A DNA stretch of 64,000 nucleotides from Ptychodera flava (Eukaryota > Hemichordata > Enteropneusta > Ptychoderidae). The stretch spans positions 41,689,244-41,753,243 of the forward strand of contig NC_091929.1 of NCBI RefSeq assembly GCF_041260155.1, given 5' to 3'. Below are positions 1 through 14,474 of the stretch, in pieces. The translations under genes were made by a program, and so were the position numbers. The notes under the pieces were generated by a model, which had not been told where the DNA came from, made no database searches, and saw only the letters and a program-made list of their open reading frames with translations. Each line of letters begins with the position of its first letter. Positions within the stretch are counted from its first letter, which is position 1.

Positions 1-683
1 GATTGATCGTTTCTCTCGCTGCTCGATCGCCAGAAATGACTACATACGTTCTCCACCATATACTAGGCTAATTGCATTAGACGGTTTCATTCAGTTGACT
101 TCGTAAATCCGAGATTGCAACTACGTAAACGTCCGTATTCCATTGAAAATCCTTATCGTGGCATAAATTCTTGACTTTCAAGAAATTTGAAACAATTAAA
201 AATTACCTCTTTTCTTTCCTAGCGACCCCCATAAATCAAACAAAGTCGTCGCCGGCTGCTCGGAATGGCCAGGTCGCTTCGCAGACGCAATCATGAATAA
301 GGTAGCACACAATAGAGGAATCACACGATCCGACATCTGACGATAGTGGACATAAACCAATCAGATGATGCGACGCATCAATGTTAATCAACTTGATTGA
401 ACAATTAGATCATAGCATTATCTGACTAATAAGCTTTCGTATGCGGAAGGAAGTTCGCGTGAGGAAGTTCGCGTTATAGATTCGCCCTTAATTGAAGCGT
501 AAATCATATTCTCACATGTCACTTTTTATAACATGTGTAAAACCAGATCATAAAGGGTAAAAGAAAGGATCAGTGTTTGTTTTCAACCGGCGATCCCTCG
601 TTGTCAGGCGGCGAAAAATCGCCACCTGAAGGCTGTTAATGAAAGCCCTGTCTAATGTTGTTAACACGAAGGTCAATATGTAT
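1..683. other. Non-coding flank, no gene recognised
   Basis: I see no convincing coding sequence here. A short duplicated word (GGAAGTTCGCG, twice, near 450-470) is the only local structure noticed. The stretch lies beyond the 3' end of the minus-strand glycosyltransferase relic. Confidence 0.4.
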
Positions 684-1309
684 CTAGTCTTTGCTCTCAA
701 AAGCCCTGGAGCATTTTCGAAAGTCTTTGTGAGTCTCACGAATCTCTGTTAAAGACTGCAGTCGCTCCTTCATCTCCGCAGCCTCCTTAAACCTGCCCCC
801 TGTACTCAACAGAGCCTTGACGACATGATATCGCCAAATATGGACAACCCTGTTGCGGTCATAGTTGCTACCGCTATTCTATGACCATTCTCTCGTAGTC
901 AAGTTTGAAGTGTCCTTTGATGGTGTTTGCGAGGCCAGAGTGTCTGTAGATGAGGATCGGAAGTCCGGCTGTGATGGCTTCCATAGCAACCATGCCGAAG
1001 GGTTCACTCCTCGATGCCATGATGAACAGATATCTTTCTTTCATATGTTCCATGGTGCGCTTTTGTGTAGCAGACGGGCGCAAGATGTACTGCAGAAACT
1101 TTGACTTCGTGTACCTAGCAATGAATTCTCTGCATTCTTTAGGTTTAGCCTCTGGGTTTCCTCTGATATCCCACTTTGCTATACTCACAAGTTTTTTCTA
1201 TTGGTCAGGCGCATGCACAGATGGAAAAAAACTGGTCTCGGCATTTCTGTTGATCTCAGCCCTAGTAAGCCTTGGAATCAAATAATCTGATTCATAAGTC
1301 TTCACCTCT
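684..1309 (-). pseudogene. Glycosyltransferase (GT-B, GT4-like) C-terminal relic
   Basis: This is a broken copy of the C-terminal, sugar-nucleotide-binding half of a GT-B glycosyltransferase. The diagnostic stretch SRSEPFGMVAMEAITAGLP carries the E-x7-E signature of GT4-type retaining enzymes and aligns with SRNEPFGMAGMEAIAAGLP of the gene at 19068-20892. Reading on the minus strand, coding-like sequence begins near 1309 and meets an in-frame TAG at 1198-1200. It resumes (KWDIRGNPEAK), hits a second TAG near 874-876, and then continues in another frame. That last part (RFKEAAEMKERLQSLTEIRE) matches RFKVAARMKEQLKSLTAISQ of the paralogue and ends at a TAG at 684-686. No N-terminal Rossmann half was found upstream. 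The two stops and the frame change make a pseudogene the best call, although an intron ending at the first TAG cannot be excluded. Confidence 0.75.
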
Positions 1310-1954
1310 CTACAATTATTTGTAAATTTGTAAAGAAAGTTAACTATATAAAAAATGTTAACTATATAAAATGTACACCATTTTGTGTAGAGGGAAAGAA
1401 CGAGAATTTATGCTAATTTTTAATTTTAAATATCAGTAAATATTGACGTCATTTGCTTTTCGCTAGTGCCTTGCATCTTTTGTTGCTGATTATGAAAAAA
1501 AGCGCATTTACAGTTTCCTCGAAGAATTGTGAGCTAAATGCTGGAGACGCTCATTTTCAGGACTCGTGTTGCATTTCAATTAACTGAACAATATCAAATT
1601 TAAAAAAACTACCAAACCCCACCGTTGGTGGTTTCACGTTAATTTTTACTTATTTTCACTATCGTTAAGATCCTCCATCTACCAATTTGGCTTCGTAAGA
1701 CTGCTAGTAACATTTTGACCAGAAATCCCTAATAATTTGTAGTATAATTGGGTAAATAAATGTCTTTCAATTCATGTGGTTCCCAACCCCAGTTTTCTTT
1801 CTGAAATAAGGTCATTTTGGTCACTTCGAGTTGACACTCTTTTCCGGAAAATAGACGTTAGTCATCATTTTGTTGCATTTTCATGGCTTATTTGGATTGT
1901 GAATTGACAGGCAACCACGAAATACATCACGAATAAAACGCACCTTATTCCCTA

Positions 1955-2640
1955 GTATCTGTTTTTGTGTCTCCTTGTTGTTCGATCTTGAGGTGTTTTT
2001 TTCATCCAGTGAGCTCAGTGTGCAATGAAGAGCTAAATGTCACACCTTTCTGTTTGAACGAACTTCGCAATGCATTAATGATTAATTGTCGTTGTGATAA
2101 AGTTCTAGCTTATCGATCGAATATTTACTCTAGTGAACACAAAAAGGTCAAACAAGCAGATGACAGGTGTACATGCTAGAAAATGTCAATGAACCCAGCT
2201 GAACGTTGACCTGAATAGACGACTGAGATGAGACCAAATCGAAGAATACGTTGACTGAAAACTGACGTTGTTACAAAAGTATTAACACTATTGATGAATG
2301 TATAAAATATCAGGCTCTGAAAAACTGCATATTTTGCATACTGCCAAGTTCTCAAAATTCACGATATTTGTAGATAAAAATCACATATTCTCTTTACGAC
2401 TACCCCTAGCATATCATTTAATGGTTCGTTCTTTCTGTGTTTGACAGCACACATCGCGCCCAGTCTGAGTTATCCAGGAATTGTCTCTTTCAATTCAAAG
2501 ATGGATGACCTTCACCTTCTAGCACTCACACAGCACTGTTAACAAAATGATTGACATTGCTTGAGTGTATGCTTCCAGTACATTGACTTTGACACAAGCT
2601 CTGACACTATCAGCGTGTAAATATTCAGAGCTAGAGCTCG
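1955..2640 (+). repeat. Dispersed repeat copy A
   Basis: This segment aligns, reverse-complemented and with roughly 80 percent identity by eye, to about 21390-22085. Shared words include CTTGAGGTGTTTTTT, CCAGTGAGCTCAGTGTGCAA, CTACCCCTAGCATAT and AGATGGATGACCTTCACCTT. Shorter related stretches occur near 10930-11020 and 14560-14640. No transposase, TIR or RT was seen, so its class is unknown. Confidence 0.65.
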
Positions 2641-3465
2641 ATGGAAGAAAAATATTCCAAAATATCAAGTCTTTCTTTATTTGAGTTTTGGATTCGAATG
2701 TTTAACAATCTGCAGCAATTTGAAAATCAATACCAAAGTAACAGCTTAAATGATTGATTGCTACGGAATTGACCATTATTTCTAAGGTTCTGTGGTTCAA
2801 TAACCGAGCTAAGATATTACAATTTATCTGACTGCAACCCCTCCATACACCTTCATATTCGCTATCATACATATCACACAAACTTTATCAAAGCAATGAA
2901 TACATCGCTAAACTTGGATTACTTACCTAACTTTATTCTTGTATTGACATGTTAATGGTAAAAACATGTATTCAAGGTCAAAAACTCGTTGCTTCAATGC
3001 CGAAATATTGAATGAACAATGCAAAACGTAAGCATATTGATATAAAAGGCACATTATTGATTTCTACTAATATAAGAAAACACTCAAAACAATACCTGTA
3101 AAAGAACATACCTCATCTTTCCATCGGTAAAAGCGTTTGTTTGGGGGAATGGGTGTTTAATGGTGAATAAATTCCTACTAAGCCCTGAGGAAATACTAAA
3201 TCTGACCGAAGTTTAATCAGTTTTATTATTCCTTGCCTTAATATATTACAAAATCAGGCTATATATTCTGCAACAAGTTATCTACTAAAAAACTACTGAT
3301 TTGGAATATTATCCTGAAAAAAATTTCTGACAAGGGTATAATGATTAAAATAAAATTTTTGTATATTGTTATTGTCTGTTTATTTGTCAGAATACCTCTG
3401 AGGTGTAAAATGCAACTTGGAACACCTGTGTGTAGGCTTTGGATATTTAAAAATTAACATCACAG

Positions 3466-3599
3466 TTAGAAGAACACTAAACGGAGTTTCTTCACCAGAT
3501 CTATTTCTCTGCTCAAAGTAGACCCGCTTCTCTTCTTGCGATTGTACATACAATAGTCTTCAAAATTATTTCCAAACTGACTTTCTTCCTCCTCTTCTT
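3466..3599 (-). other. Possible alternative terminal exon
   Basis: A strong 3' splice site (pyrimidine-rich tract ending TTTGTCAG) precedes a frame of 44 codons. It opens with acidic residues (EEEEESQFGNNFEDY), runs into a basic stretch (NRKKRSGSTLSREIDL) and ends at TAA at 3466-3468. The exon starts with two bases that complete a codon, so it is phase-compatible with the donor at 6023 of the ATP-grasp gene, just as the exon at 4223-4296 is. It may be an alternative last exon, part of another transcript, or chance. The purine run alone could produce the acidic residues. Confidence 0.25.
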
Positions 3600-4222
3600 C
3601 TGACAAACAGAATCAAGAAGAAAAATGCTTTGCAGTGTTATCTTGTGTGCAATATATACTTGATCTTCTTATTTGAAGTTCCAAATCTGACCCATTCCTT
3701 TCATCATAAACTTTATCATGAAGTCCCATTTATGTTTAAATACTTTCACGGACCTGCGTATACGAGCATACGGGTCAAAGTTTTTTCACAGCAATTGTGC
3801 AGATTATGGGGGGGGGGGTTGCTGCAGTGTTTGCGTCTACCCTTCCTGCGTCATTACTTAGAATTGGAGAAAATAGGACAAATAACAGCATTATGCGACA
3901 GCGACAGACTCAATATTTTATCACCTGATTTCAAAAAGCATATTCTTAAAAATCGAAACACACAATTAAATGTTCCTAGTATGTGCAACATATATTTACA
4001 TATTAAATAGCGGTGCGCGTATGCCATACAACGTGTCGTGACATTTTCACCATGCTAAACCGATACGCATGTATGCAAAGCTTTGTTTGGAGTTCATTGT
4101 ACATATCATCTTTTTTTAATGAGAAATATCTCAATTTATATTCATGTCACTTGTAGTACGGCCTAGGTTGGAAACACATACCGTTACTGATGAAGTTGGT
4201 CACATTACATTTGGGCGAAATT

Positions 4223-7200
4223 TCAATGACCCCATGGAGACAATTCCGGTTTCTTCAGTATTCTGCGACAGATATCGTAGTGCTTGCGAATGAGCTCTGA
4301 AAAAATGGAAGCAAAAATAGAGATCAGTGGTCATAAGCTGCATCACTTCAAGATCTGGGCGTCATATTTTTATTTGGTTTGTTCCATAAAGTCACCATCC
4401 TAGCTATTCCAGTAAAACCTCTATTTAATCATATCAGTGTGTCAGTCCATCCACACCAGTGCACTCTTCTGATTGAACGAGAACTCAAACCTGCCGACTC
4501 GTGGTAAAACCCTGCTTTAGCGGTACTAAATGGGCCCCTTAACTTGTATAGAATGTAAATGTGGAGATAGGGAACGCTTAGAAAGCAGGGGAAAATCGGC
4601 GTTAAAAGCAATTGAAAATGCAGTGTAAGCGTTTTGGAAATTCGCTTTTTAAAGTGTCCTATTGTAATATTTAGTATGTTGCACAAACACACAAAAGGCT
4701 TTCAAAGACAACAAATGCATATTCAGGTGGTTGAATAACAAAATGACACAATTACTTTGAAAAAGGTTGCCCACTACGGAAAATTTTGAATTTTGCACAT
4801 TAAAATTGTGTTATTTTGTGCTCAATTTGAGTGTTGTTAGCAGTATCTTTGTGAAGACTAAAAAATATTAGACATGAAATAATTTCCCATTATTACCTTT
4901 TCAACAGGGACAAGTAAATATCATAGCAAAAAATATTTTTCGCTTCTTACAGCAAAGAAATATAAAATAATGCAAAAAAGAAAAAGAAAATGCAGCTTCT
5001 GCATATTTATATGCTACTCAAGTGCTTGTGTTTCTAGGTGATACATAGCTTAAATCCAGGGTATGGCTATTTATTATATAATATACAGCTTCTGTTTGGA
5101 TATTAGAGGTGTATCTATAACATACTTTGAAAGAAAAAATAAATCATAAACTAAGGATATTGTTAAGACATTTATAAGTTTATCTAATGGCTAATTCCTT
5201 CAAGCTTGTCAAACCCTAGTCACATTACATTGCTAATGTTGTGCTTAAATTGAAAAAAGTAGTTCTGGAAACATTCCATATTGAGGTGAGTATGGGGACT
5301 GCTTATGTACGACAAATAGTTTTTTGTTGTTGTTGACAAGTCATGATAAGTTTGACACATAATTGTAAAGAACAACAATTGTCACGGAATGTCTGGTGTA
5401 GGCTATTTGGACAAGCTCTATTGAGTATTCAAGATTTTTCAGGTGCATTGATGAGAATCTACTGCATAAGCACAAGAAATGAATTATGTTTAAAATTGAA
5501 ATACTTGGAATATGTCATGCAACAGAAAAGCTGTGAGGTAAAATATGAATCACGTAAAAGCATTAATGCAGTGAAATGTAATAAATTCAGATGTTATGAA
5601 AATGTCGTGACCAAAGATTGCACCGAAAATTAAAAAAGGTTATGGTACCGACGTCATAAGATGTTACAAAAATGGTGGGCACGCCGAATATTTAAGATGT
5701 TAAAAAATGGAGCGACCTTAGAGTCCGTCAACAAATTTTAAGTACAGGTTAGGGTAGCTGTCTTTGTATAATTTTTACTTCATATCTATCAGCAATCCTG
5801 TTTTTGCGTTTCCTGCCATCCATTGTTCGGATTTTCCTTTAGGCAACCTCTCGGATTCTTTTCCCCCGAAACCCCCGGCCCGGATATCAAATGGTCTACC
5901 CCTATTTCTTTTCGTTTCCTAGGACCTCGAGTTGCTATCGATGTGATTGAAAAATACTTATTTTGCAAGGCTGTAGTCATTTCACAGCTTGCACGCAGCA
6001 TTTTCCTGACTGTAATACATACCTTGTCGTGTGCTCCCTACCAAATATGTGGTTGCCAGGTTTGTGCAGTACATGTCAGGCGTTGTTGGAATGTGGTCTC
6101 CAGGAGTGTAATTTACAGTGATTTCAGGAATCTTGGATATTTCACAATAGTCCAGGATATCTTCGGCCCTACCAGAAGCAGCAGTATCGACAAAACCCCA
6201 CATTCCATGCAGTCCATTTGGAGTGCGTTCACCTATGTTCTCTCCAGAACCAAGTTTCAGTAAACCCTGAACCAAATCTTCATCATCGAATAATTGTCTG
6301 CATACAAATGCCATACCGCAATCCAACCTTCCATTGACTTCAAGCAACTTGCATTCTCCATTAGGAAGCACGAAAAATTCGATATCAAGAAACTGGTCGT
6401 TGAACCCTTTTTGGATAAGCTTTTTCACGATACTGTCTGCAAGCATTCTTACTCGCGTTTCTTCTTCCAGTGTTACATTTGAAGGTGCAAACCCTCCTAG
6501 GAAGGTGCGTGCGCCCTCCCTGGCTGGTTTTTCATCGAAATACCAGTCATGAATCCCGAAATGTTTGATATTACCATCTTGTACACACAAGCATGCCGTT
6601 GCAATCATTTTAGGGTCAATGTATTCTTGCAGTAAAGCACACCTTGAAACACTATACGGATAGGTTTCTACATCGATCCATTTTTTGGTAAAATTTTCAG
6701 AAATGTATTGAGTCTCATGACAGTTTTGAAGATTTACTATCGCTTCACGGAGGTCTTCTAATCCTGTAACCTTTTGAACTCCAAATGAAGTATGCCCAGT
6801 CATCGGTTTAATGCAACAAACTCCCCCTACATGTTGTAGAAACTTATTTGCCTTTTCAAGTATTGTTTCTAAATCATCATCCAACTCGAGTACTGTGGAC
6901 CTTGGTGACTGAACATCGTTTTCAAAATGTTTTGCTCCATAATACTTATGGACAGTGAGGAACACCGACTCGACCGAGGGACCTCTGATGTGAGGAAATG
7001 TCTCTGCCAGAGCAGCATGTACAACCGAGCCTACATCATAGCCGCTCACCACCAGATCAACACTTTGCTCATTTACAATTTCAATACACTCTTCTGTGTA
7101 CTGATTCAAGTCGAAAGCTTTGGATGAGTTCCATCGCGCAAAAATGAAAGAGTACTTCTCTTTGAAATCTTCAGGAAGGTCGTGTATGATAGATAATGTT

Positions 7201-8720
7201 TTGTCTTCATAAGCAGTCGGGCACAGGATCATTGCTCTCTGTGTAGACTGTGTACATCAAAAGAAGGTAGAAAAATGTTTATAAATAATTTTCAGTGCGG
7301 GTTTTAGGGATTACATGAAACAATAAAGCTCATCATTGTCATTTACTATCAGTGAAAATAATCTTAAAAGTGCAGATAGGGGAAATCATAACTGTGGGGA
7401 GGAGAAATTGGAAGACGTTTAGAGTAGGGATCTTTCCATCATCCGAATGGAATCGTAGGGATTATTCCTGGTGGGGAGGGGAAGGGGTGAATTGATGGAT
7501 GGGAGTGGAAATTTTGCAAATCACAGCGACAGAAGAGTAGTAAACAGCTTGCAACTCCTCTCTTGGTCGTAATTTTGTATGAAATACCTAAGAATGGTAA
7601 AAAAGTCAAATACATGAGAATTGTAAAAGGTTATTGTTACAGTATCTTGAAATCGGTTGGTTGACTGCCGCTTGGTCTAATCACACTGGGACTGTAAGTT
7701 TAACATTATTGTATTTTAATTTTGTCATGACCAGTGGGGATATCGTCATGGAAAGAAGCAAGCTTTTATCCATCAGTCAACATACTATTTTAGGGTTGGT
7801 GCATAACTCAACGAGATTGAACATATGCATAAAGCATCAGTAAGCCTTTGCAAAAGGTCAGTGTTTGCTTATAAAGGTAGAGGACCTGACGTCAGTGGTT
7901 GAACCCTTCCTAAACTCGGCTAAGGTTTCGTTTGCATAAGATTCCTTACCTTTATTGCTTTGTTGTGAGCCATACCTCGCTTCAGGTAGAACGATTGTGT
8001 CTTGGGTGCACCTTAAGAATAAAATAATATACTGTATTAGATTAAAATCGGCTGAAATCGTTCACAGTTCCAGAAGTCCCCGCAAAAATGAAAGTGACTG
8101 ATTGAAAAAATCGTGGTCACAGTGGTACTGTAGTATTGAGAATTCGACCATTTGTTCTCGTTTCCTTAACTTTTTGAGTGAAAAACATGATAAAATATTT
8201 CAATGACAATGTCACAAGGACCAAACATTGAAATCATTGAGAAACGTCTGATAAGCGAGGCACAACGGGATGAAAGGCAGAAAGCTTATTTCACTCAAAA
8301 CATGCATCATACTGAACCATTGAGGCAGTGCTAAATTTCTCTCTTGGAATCTTTTTCAAAATACTCAACCCTCAATTTCCGAAATACAGAACGCTTCAAA
8401 GACAGAAGAGTAGACAGAAGAGAGAACATTTAAGGTGGAATGCGCCACGGGGATAGATATTTGGACTGTCACAATTTTCCCATTCTTTCTTGATCTACCA
8501 CTTTAGGGGGCTCATTTTGAAATCCTTGGAGTAAGGAAAACTTTAAACGTCTTTAAACGTAAATTTTATTTTGGCCAATAGAATTAACACAGGGATGGAG
8601 GCAATTTTAAATGTCAAATATCTGTAAAACATAGATACTTTGTTTCTCTAGTACCAAAATTTGCGCGGTGATCCCCAATTTTTAGCTTACGTGTTCACAC
8701 GTGAGCTTACGTCGCAGCGA

Positions 8721-8751
<31 letters not shown>

Positions 8752-10353
8752 GGGACCGATATCTCAAAACGGCTCATAAGATCAGAACCAAATATGATAC
8801 ACAGATTATGTTTGAGAATGGCAAGAATCGATAAGTTTTTTGTTGGTGTAGCTTGTATATTTTATGCTCATTTGCTTAATAAATGATTTACCATTAACGT
8901 TTTAAGAGGTTAAATAATTTTTTGTATTTGTCCGTAGGGGCGCATTTTTCGAGTGAGGCACCCATTCATTATTTTTTCTGTTGCAATGTATAGGCACGGG
9001 CCAAATCCGGGAGTAGCGATATTTCTATACACATCCTTCAGTGAGCACATTTACACAAACCAACTTTGGTTTGAAAATAAACTCATAAAAATATTACATA
9101 AAATCCGCAGCTATTGGGGCTTCAACCATTTTTATTCACTAAACCTTCATGGCTGAGGTTAAACATCTTTTACTGCTTTGTAGATTTTTTTACTTTAAAC
9201 CCCCTTCTTGGAATTTAATGGTTCATCCCTTGGTACATTTATAAATTATGTAAAATATGTAAGCTCTAACATGTCTTTGATGAATGTTGTCCGACTGAGC
9301 CTCGGGCAATCGTACAATTCAAGTCAAATAATCCAAATGTAGGAAAAGGAATTTTAGTCTTGTCAAACAAATGAAGCGGAAAACTAGCAGCGGCCATTGT
9401 TAAGGTAGTATACTCCTCGAAAGTGAAAGACTTATCCTTTTGCTCACACTTTCCTAAATGAAATTTTCAACCATTCTCTTACCAAATCAACAATAAAAAG
9501 CAGGGGTCACCGAGCAAAGTTTGGAACTAGCGAAACAAATTACCCAACATTCCGCGATATTTGAAATTCAAAATGGCCGCCTTCCCTGTGTTATCTATAT
9601 GGGGAAAATGAAATTTTGGATTTTCGAAAAACTAAGACAGTGAAATATTTTCTTTCTCCGAAAGCTTTAAAATGAGCCCCCCACAATTGCAGATCAGAAA
9701 AGAATTGTAGAAATTTGAAAGTCCGAATATCTGTCCCCGAGGCGCGATCTACCTCTAATGCACAGAATTAAAAGACGCAAACTGACGTTTCAAACTGTGT
9801 CTAGTTGAAAGTAAGTCATGGTGACACGAGTGCATTAGCGTGAATGTCCTTATGTGACCCTATACTGTACAATGTACAAGGGTCACATCCGGGCACGCTA
9901 ATGCATCTGGATCAACGTGACTGACATTCAATATACACAGTTAATTCAACTGAAATAAACATTGAGTTACAATGCCATTCACCTAGACACAGTTTAATGA
10001 CATTGTTATTCGCAATCATAAGGAACTTTGCTATGAATGCCATTTGCAATTGATTGTTAAAAACCTATGCTCGTTCTATAAAAGTCCAAGATATCATGGT
10101 ATGCGTTTTATGTCAGAGAAAATGAGACATCTGACATGATCTGTGTACGAGTTTACATAATCCAAGAGACAATATTATACGTTGTTTTCAAAGCTTCAAG
10201 ACATTACAATCTTCCAATGGGCTTGTGTTTGCAACCGTGAATACGTACCATGTCCTTGAAATAGGACAACATTATCTGATGTGACCCCGAGGTTAGCTTC
10301 ATGGTCCCATTTGTAAAGATAGCATACGTCATCATAAAACTGAACTTCTGACG
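4223..10353 (-). CDS. ATP-grasp ligase-like protein, spliced, 5' end unresolved
   Basis: ATP-grasp enzymes join a carboxylate to an amine or thiol through an acyl-phosphate; the substrate here is unknown. Four exons with matching phases are recognised: 10249-10353 (FYDDVCYLYKWDHEANLG), 7950-8011 (APKTQSFYLKRGMAHNKAIK), 6023-7247 and 4223-4296 (LIRKHYDICRRILKKPELSP, stop at 4223-4225). The large exon carries the fold. Counted from its internal Met at 7232, there is an ATP-contacting Lys in CCIKP (about 142), a flexible loop MTGHTSFGV, the hinge QEYI (about 202-205), and metal ligands in FLDIEFF (Glu about 285) and LLEVNGR (Glu about 298, Asn about 300). Donors are good (CAAG/GTATGT at 6022, AAAG/GTAAGG at 7949). 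Reading past 6023 gives 13 intron-encoded residues to a stop at 5982. The model yields at least 487 residues. The first coding exon was not found. The LINE and (TA)n arrays lie upstream of the first recognised exon. Confidence 0.8.
8432..8688 (+). mobile_element. TTAA-type MITE, truncated copy
   Basis: Begins TTAAGGTGGAATGCGCCACG and follows the family consensus (GGATAGATATTTGGACT, CTCATTTTGAAAT, ACACAGGGATGG, TTTCTCTAGTACCAAAATTT). It stops at about 8688, where another repeat begins. It lies in the first recognised intron of the ATP-grasp gene. Confidence 0.75.
8689..8900 (+). repeat. (TGTC)n microsatellite in a repeat-like block
   Basis: The inverted words GCTTACGTG and CACGTGAGC are followed by about eight TGTC units (8720-8752) and then GGGACCGATATCTCAAAACG. 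The arrangement looks like the end of a dispersed element, but I cannot name the family. Confidence 0.45.
9402..9757 (-). mobile_element. TTAA-type MITE, near full length
   Basis: Reverse-orientation copy of the family. It starts TTAAGGTAGTATACTCCTCG, contains CAAAATGGCCGCCTTCC and GAGCCCCCCACAATTGCAG, and ends near CCCCGAGGCGCGATCTACCT. Length is about 355 bp. Confidence 0.8.
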
Positions 10354-11061
10354 CTATAGGGATTTTATATTAGTAAGCAACCTGCTTTCCCTATTCTCAC
10401 GAACGTTCAACACCAATAAAACCCCTAACACTCTTTTCCATGAATATGTGAAAACATATGTTCATTTTCTCCTCAACCTTGAGCTGCTTTTCGATTCAGA
10501 GCTGAAATGCGGTACAGGGAGCAGCGAAATGTCACCTATCTGAACCGTTCACAAAACATGAGTGATTCGGTGTCGTTCTGATAAACGTTTCTGACTTCAG
10601 TAGATGCAAAAAACACTTCAAAAATGCTTTGCCATAAGACCCACCTTATCAAATCGATTCCTTCCTTCTGATCAACAGCGCATGGTCAGAAAAGGTCGAT
10701 GATATCTGCATGTGACACAAATACAGCACAGATGTACATGTCACTAACCCATGAAATGTTTGCCTATATATATGTGTGGATCGGAAACTGGTGTGTTCAG
10801 AAACCTAGAAATTGAAGCCTTGACGTATATTCAGCAGAGTTCTAAAATATTTACTTTCTTTTGAGTGAAAAGAAATCACAATCTCCGTCAGATCACCCCT
10901 CCCACATAATGCAATGGTCCATTCTATCTACAGTTCACCATCGTATTCTCGAATGTATACTCCATGGGGCTATGTCCCTTCAAGGTCACAGATGGTTGAT
11001 CTTAACCTTCTACCTTTACATACCATTGAATGAAGGCAACAAATTTATTGACATTCCTACA

Positions 11062-13440
<2,379 letters not shown>

Positions 13441-13474
13441 CATGACACATACCGTTTGAAAGAAGATAAATTTG

Positions 13475-13476
<2 letters not shown>

Positions 13477-13534
<58 letters not shown>
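13477..13534. repeat. (TA)n microsatellite
   Basis: About 58 bp of TA just upstream of the truncated 5' side of the LINE. Confidence 0.95.
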
Positions 13535-13538
<4 letters not shown>

Positions 13539-13865
13539 ATACACAATTATATATATGTGTGTGTGTCTGTGTCTGTCTGTCTATGTCTGTAACTGATATG
13601 ACCAGGGTTATAACAGTATTGGGTCACTTGATAGCATGTCGGGGCCAGTAAGTCTGGTATTCCAATTTTGAAGGGGTGCACTGCATGTATTTTAATCTAA
13701 GATACTATTTAGTCCACTATACACTAAGCTACAGTATATAGAGTGATGATTAGCTAGAGACTGAACTGCATACACCTGAGCCTAGACAGATATAAATGAC
13801 CGAATGAATAGTAATGACAACCCATAAATAATACTGACATAGCACTATGTCAATACACGGACACA

Positions 13866-13987
<122 letters not shown>

Positions 13988-14398
13988 AAAAAAGCAAAAG
14001 TCGTTTTGTCATTTAGTTTATTTTATCATTTTATTAATATTCTTGATGTGTGCTTAAGATTAATCATACAATCAATGACTATCAAAGCGAGTTTAGACAC
14101 TTTGTTTACTTGTTTGGTTTTTTTACCTGTATATTATATATGATATATTGTTAAACAGTTCAATGTATCTATAACATATTAGGCAATCGATGAGTACTTG
14201 CTACCGGCATTCTTCAAGTCAATATTGTCTCGAAGTTATTGCGTTATGCTTTTTTTCTTCTTATGTGTTATTAATATTCCATATTTCTATTGTATATTAA
14301 CTATCAATAAAGTGGATGAAAAGCCCGCTAAAATATCACTAGGAAGAGGAAAATAGCAAAGGACGAACATAAAAGTGGTAAAATATGTTTTGAAAACC

Positions 14399-14400
<2 letters not shown>

Positions 14401-14472
<72 letters not shown>
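14401..14472. repeat. (TA)n microsatellite
   Basis: About 72 bp of uninterrupted TA. Confidence 0.95.

Positions 14473-14474
<2 letters not shown>

Larger units (their letters stand above)
1310..4222. other. Intergenic region with a dispersed repeat
   Basis: This is mostly AT-rich DNA without a recognisable gene. About 1955-2640 is a diverged copy of a repeat found inverted at about 21390-22085. A possible terminal exon at 3466-3599 is listed separately. A run of ten G lies near 3808-3818. Confidence 0.4.

Noticed and set aside
5823-6552. Plus-strand open frames opposite the ATP-grasp exon
   Set aside because: They are antisense shadows. Only the minus strand shows ATP-grasp motifs and splice sites.
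10490-10640. Candidate first exon of the ATP-grasp gene
   Set aside because: A donor-like AG/GTGACA exists near 10535, but every frame conflicts with the phase needed at 10353.
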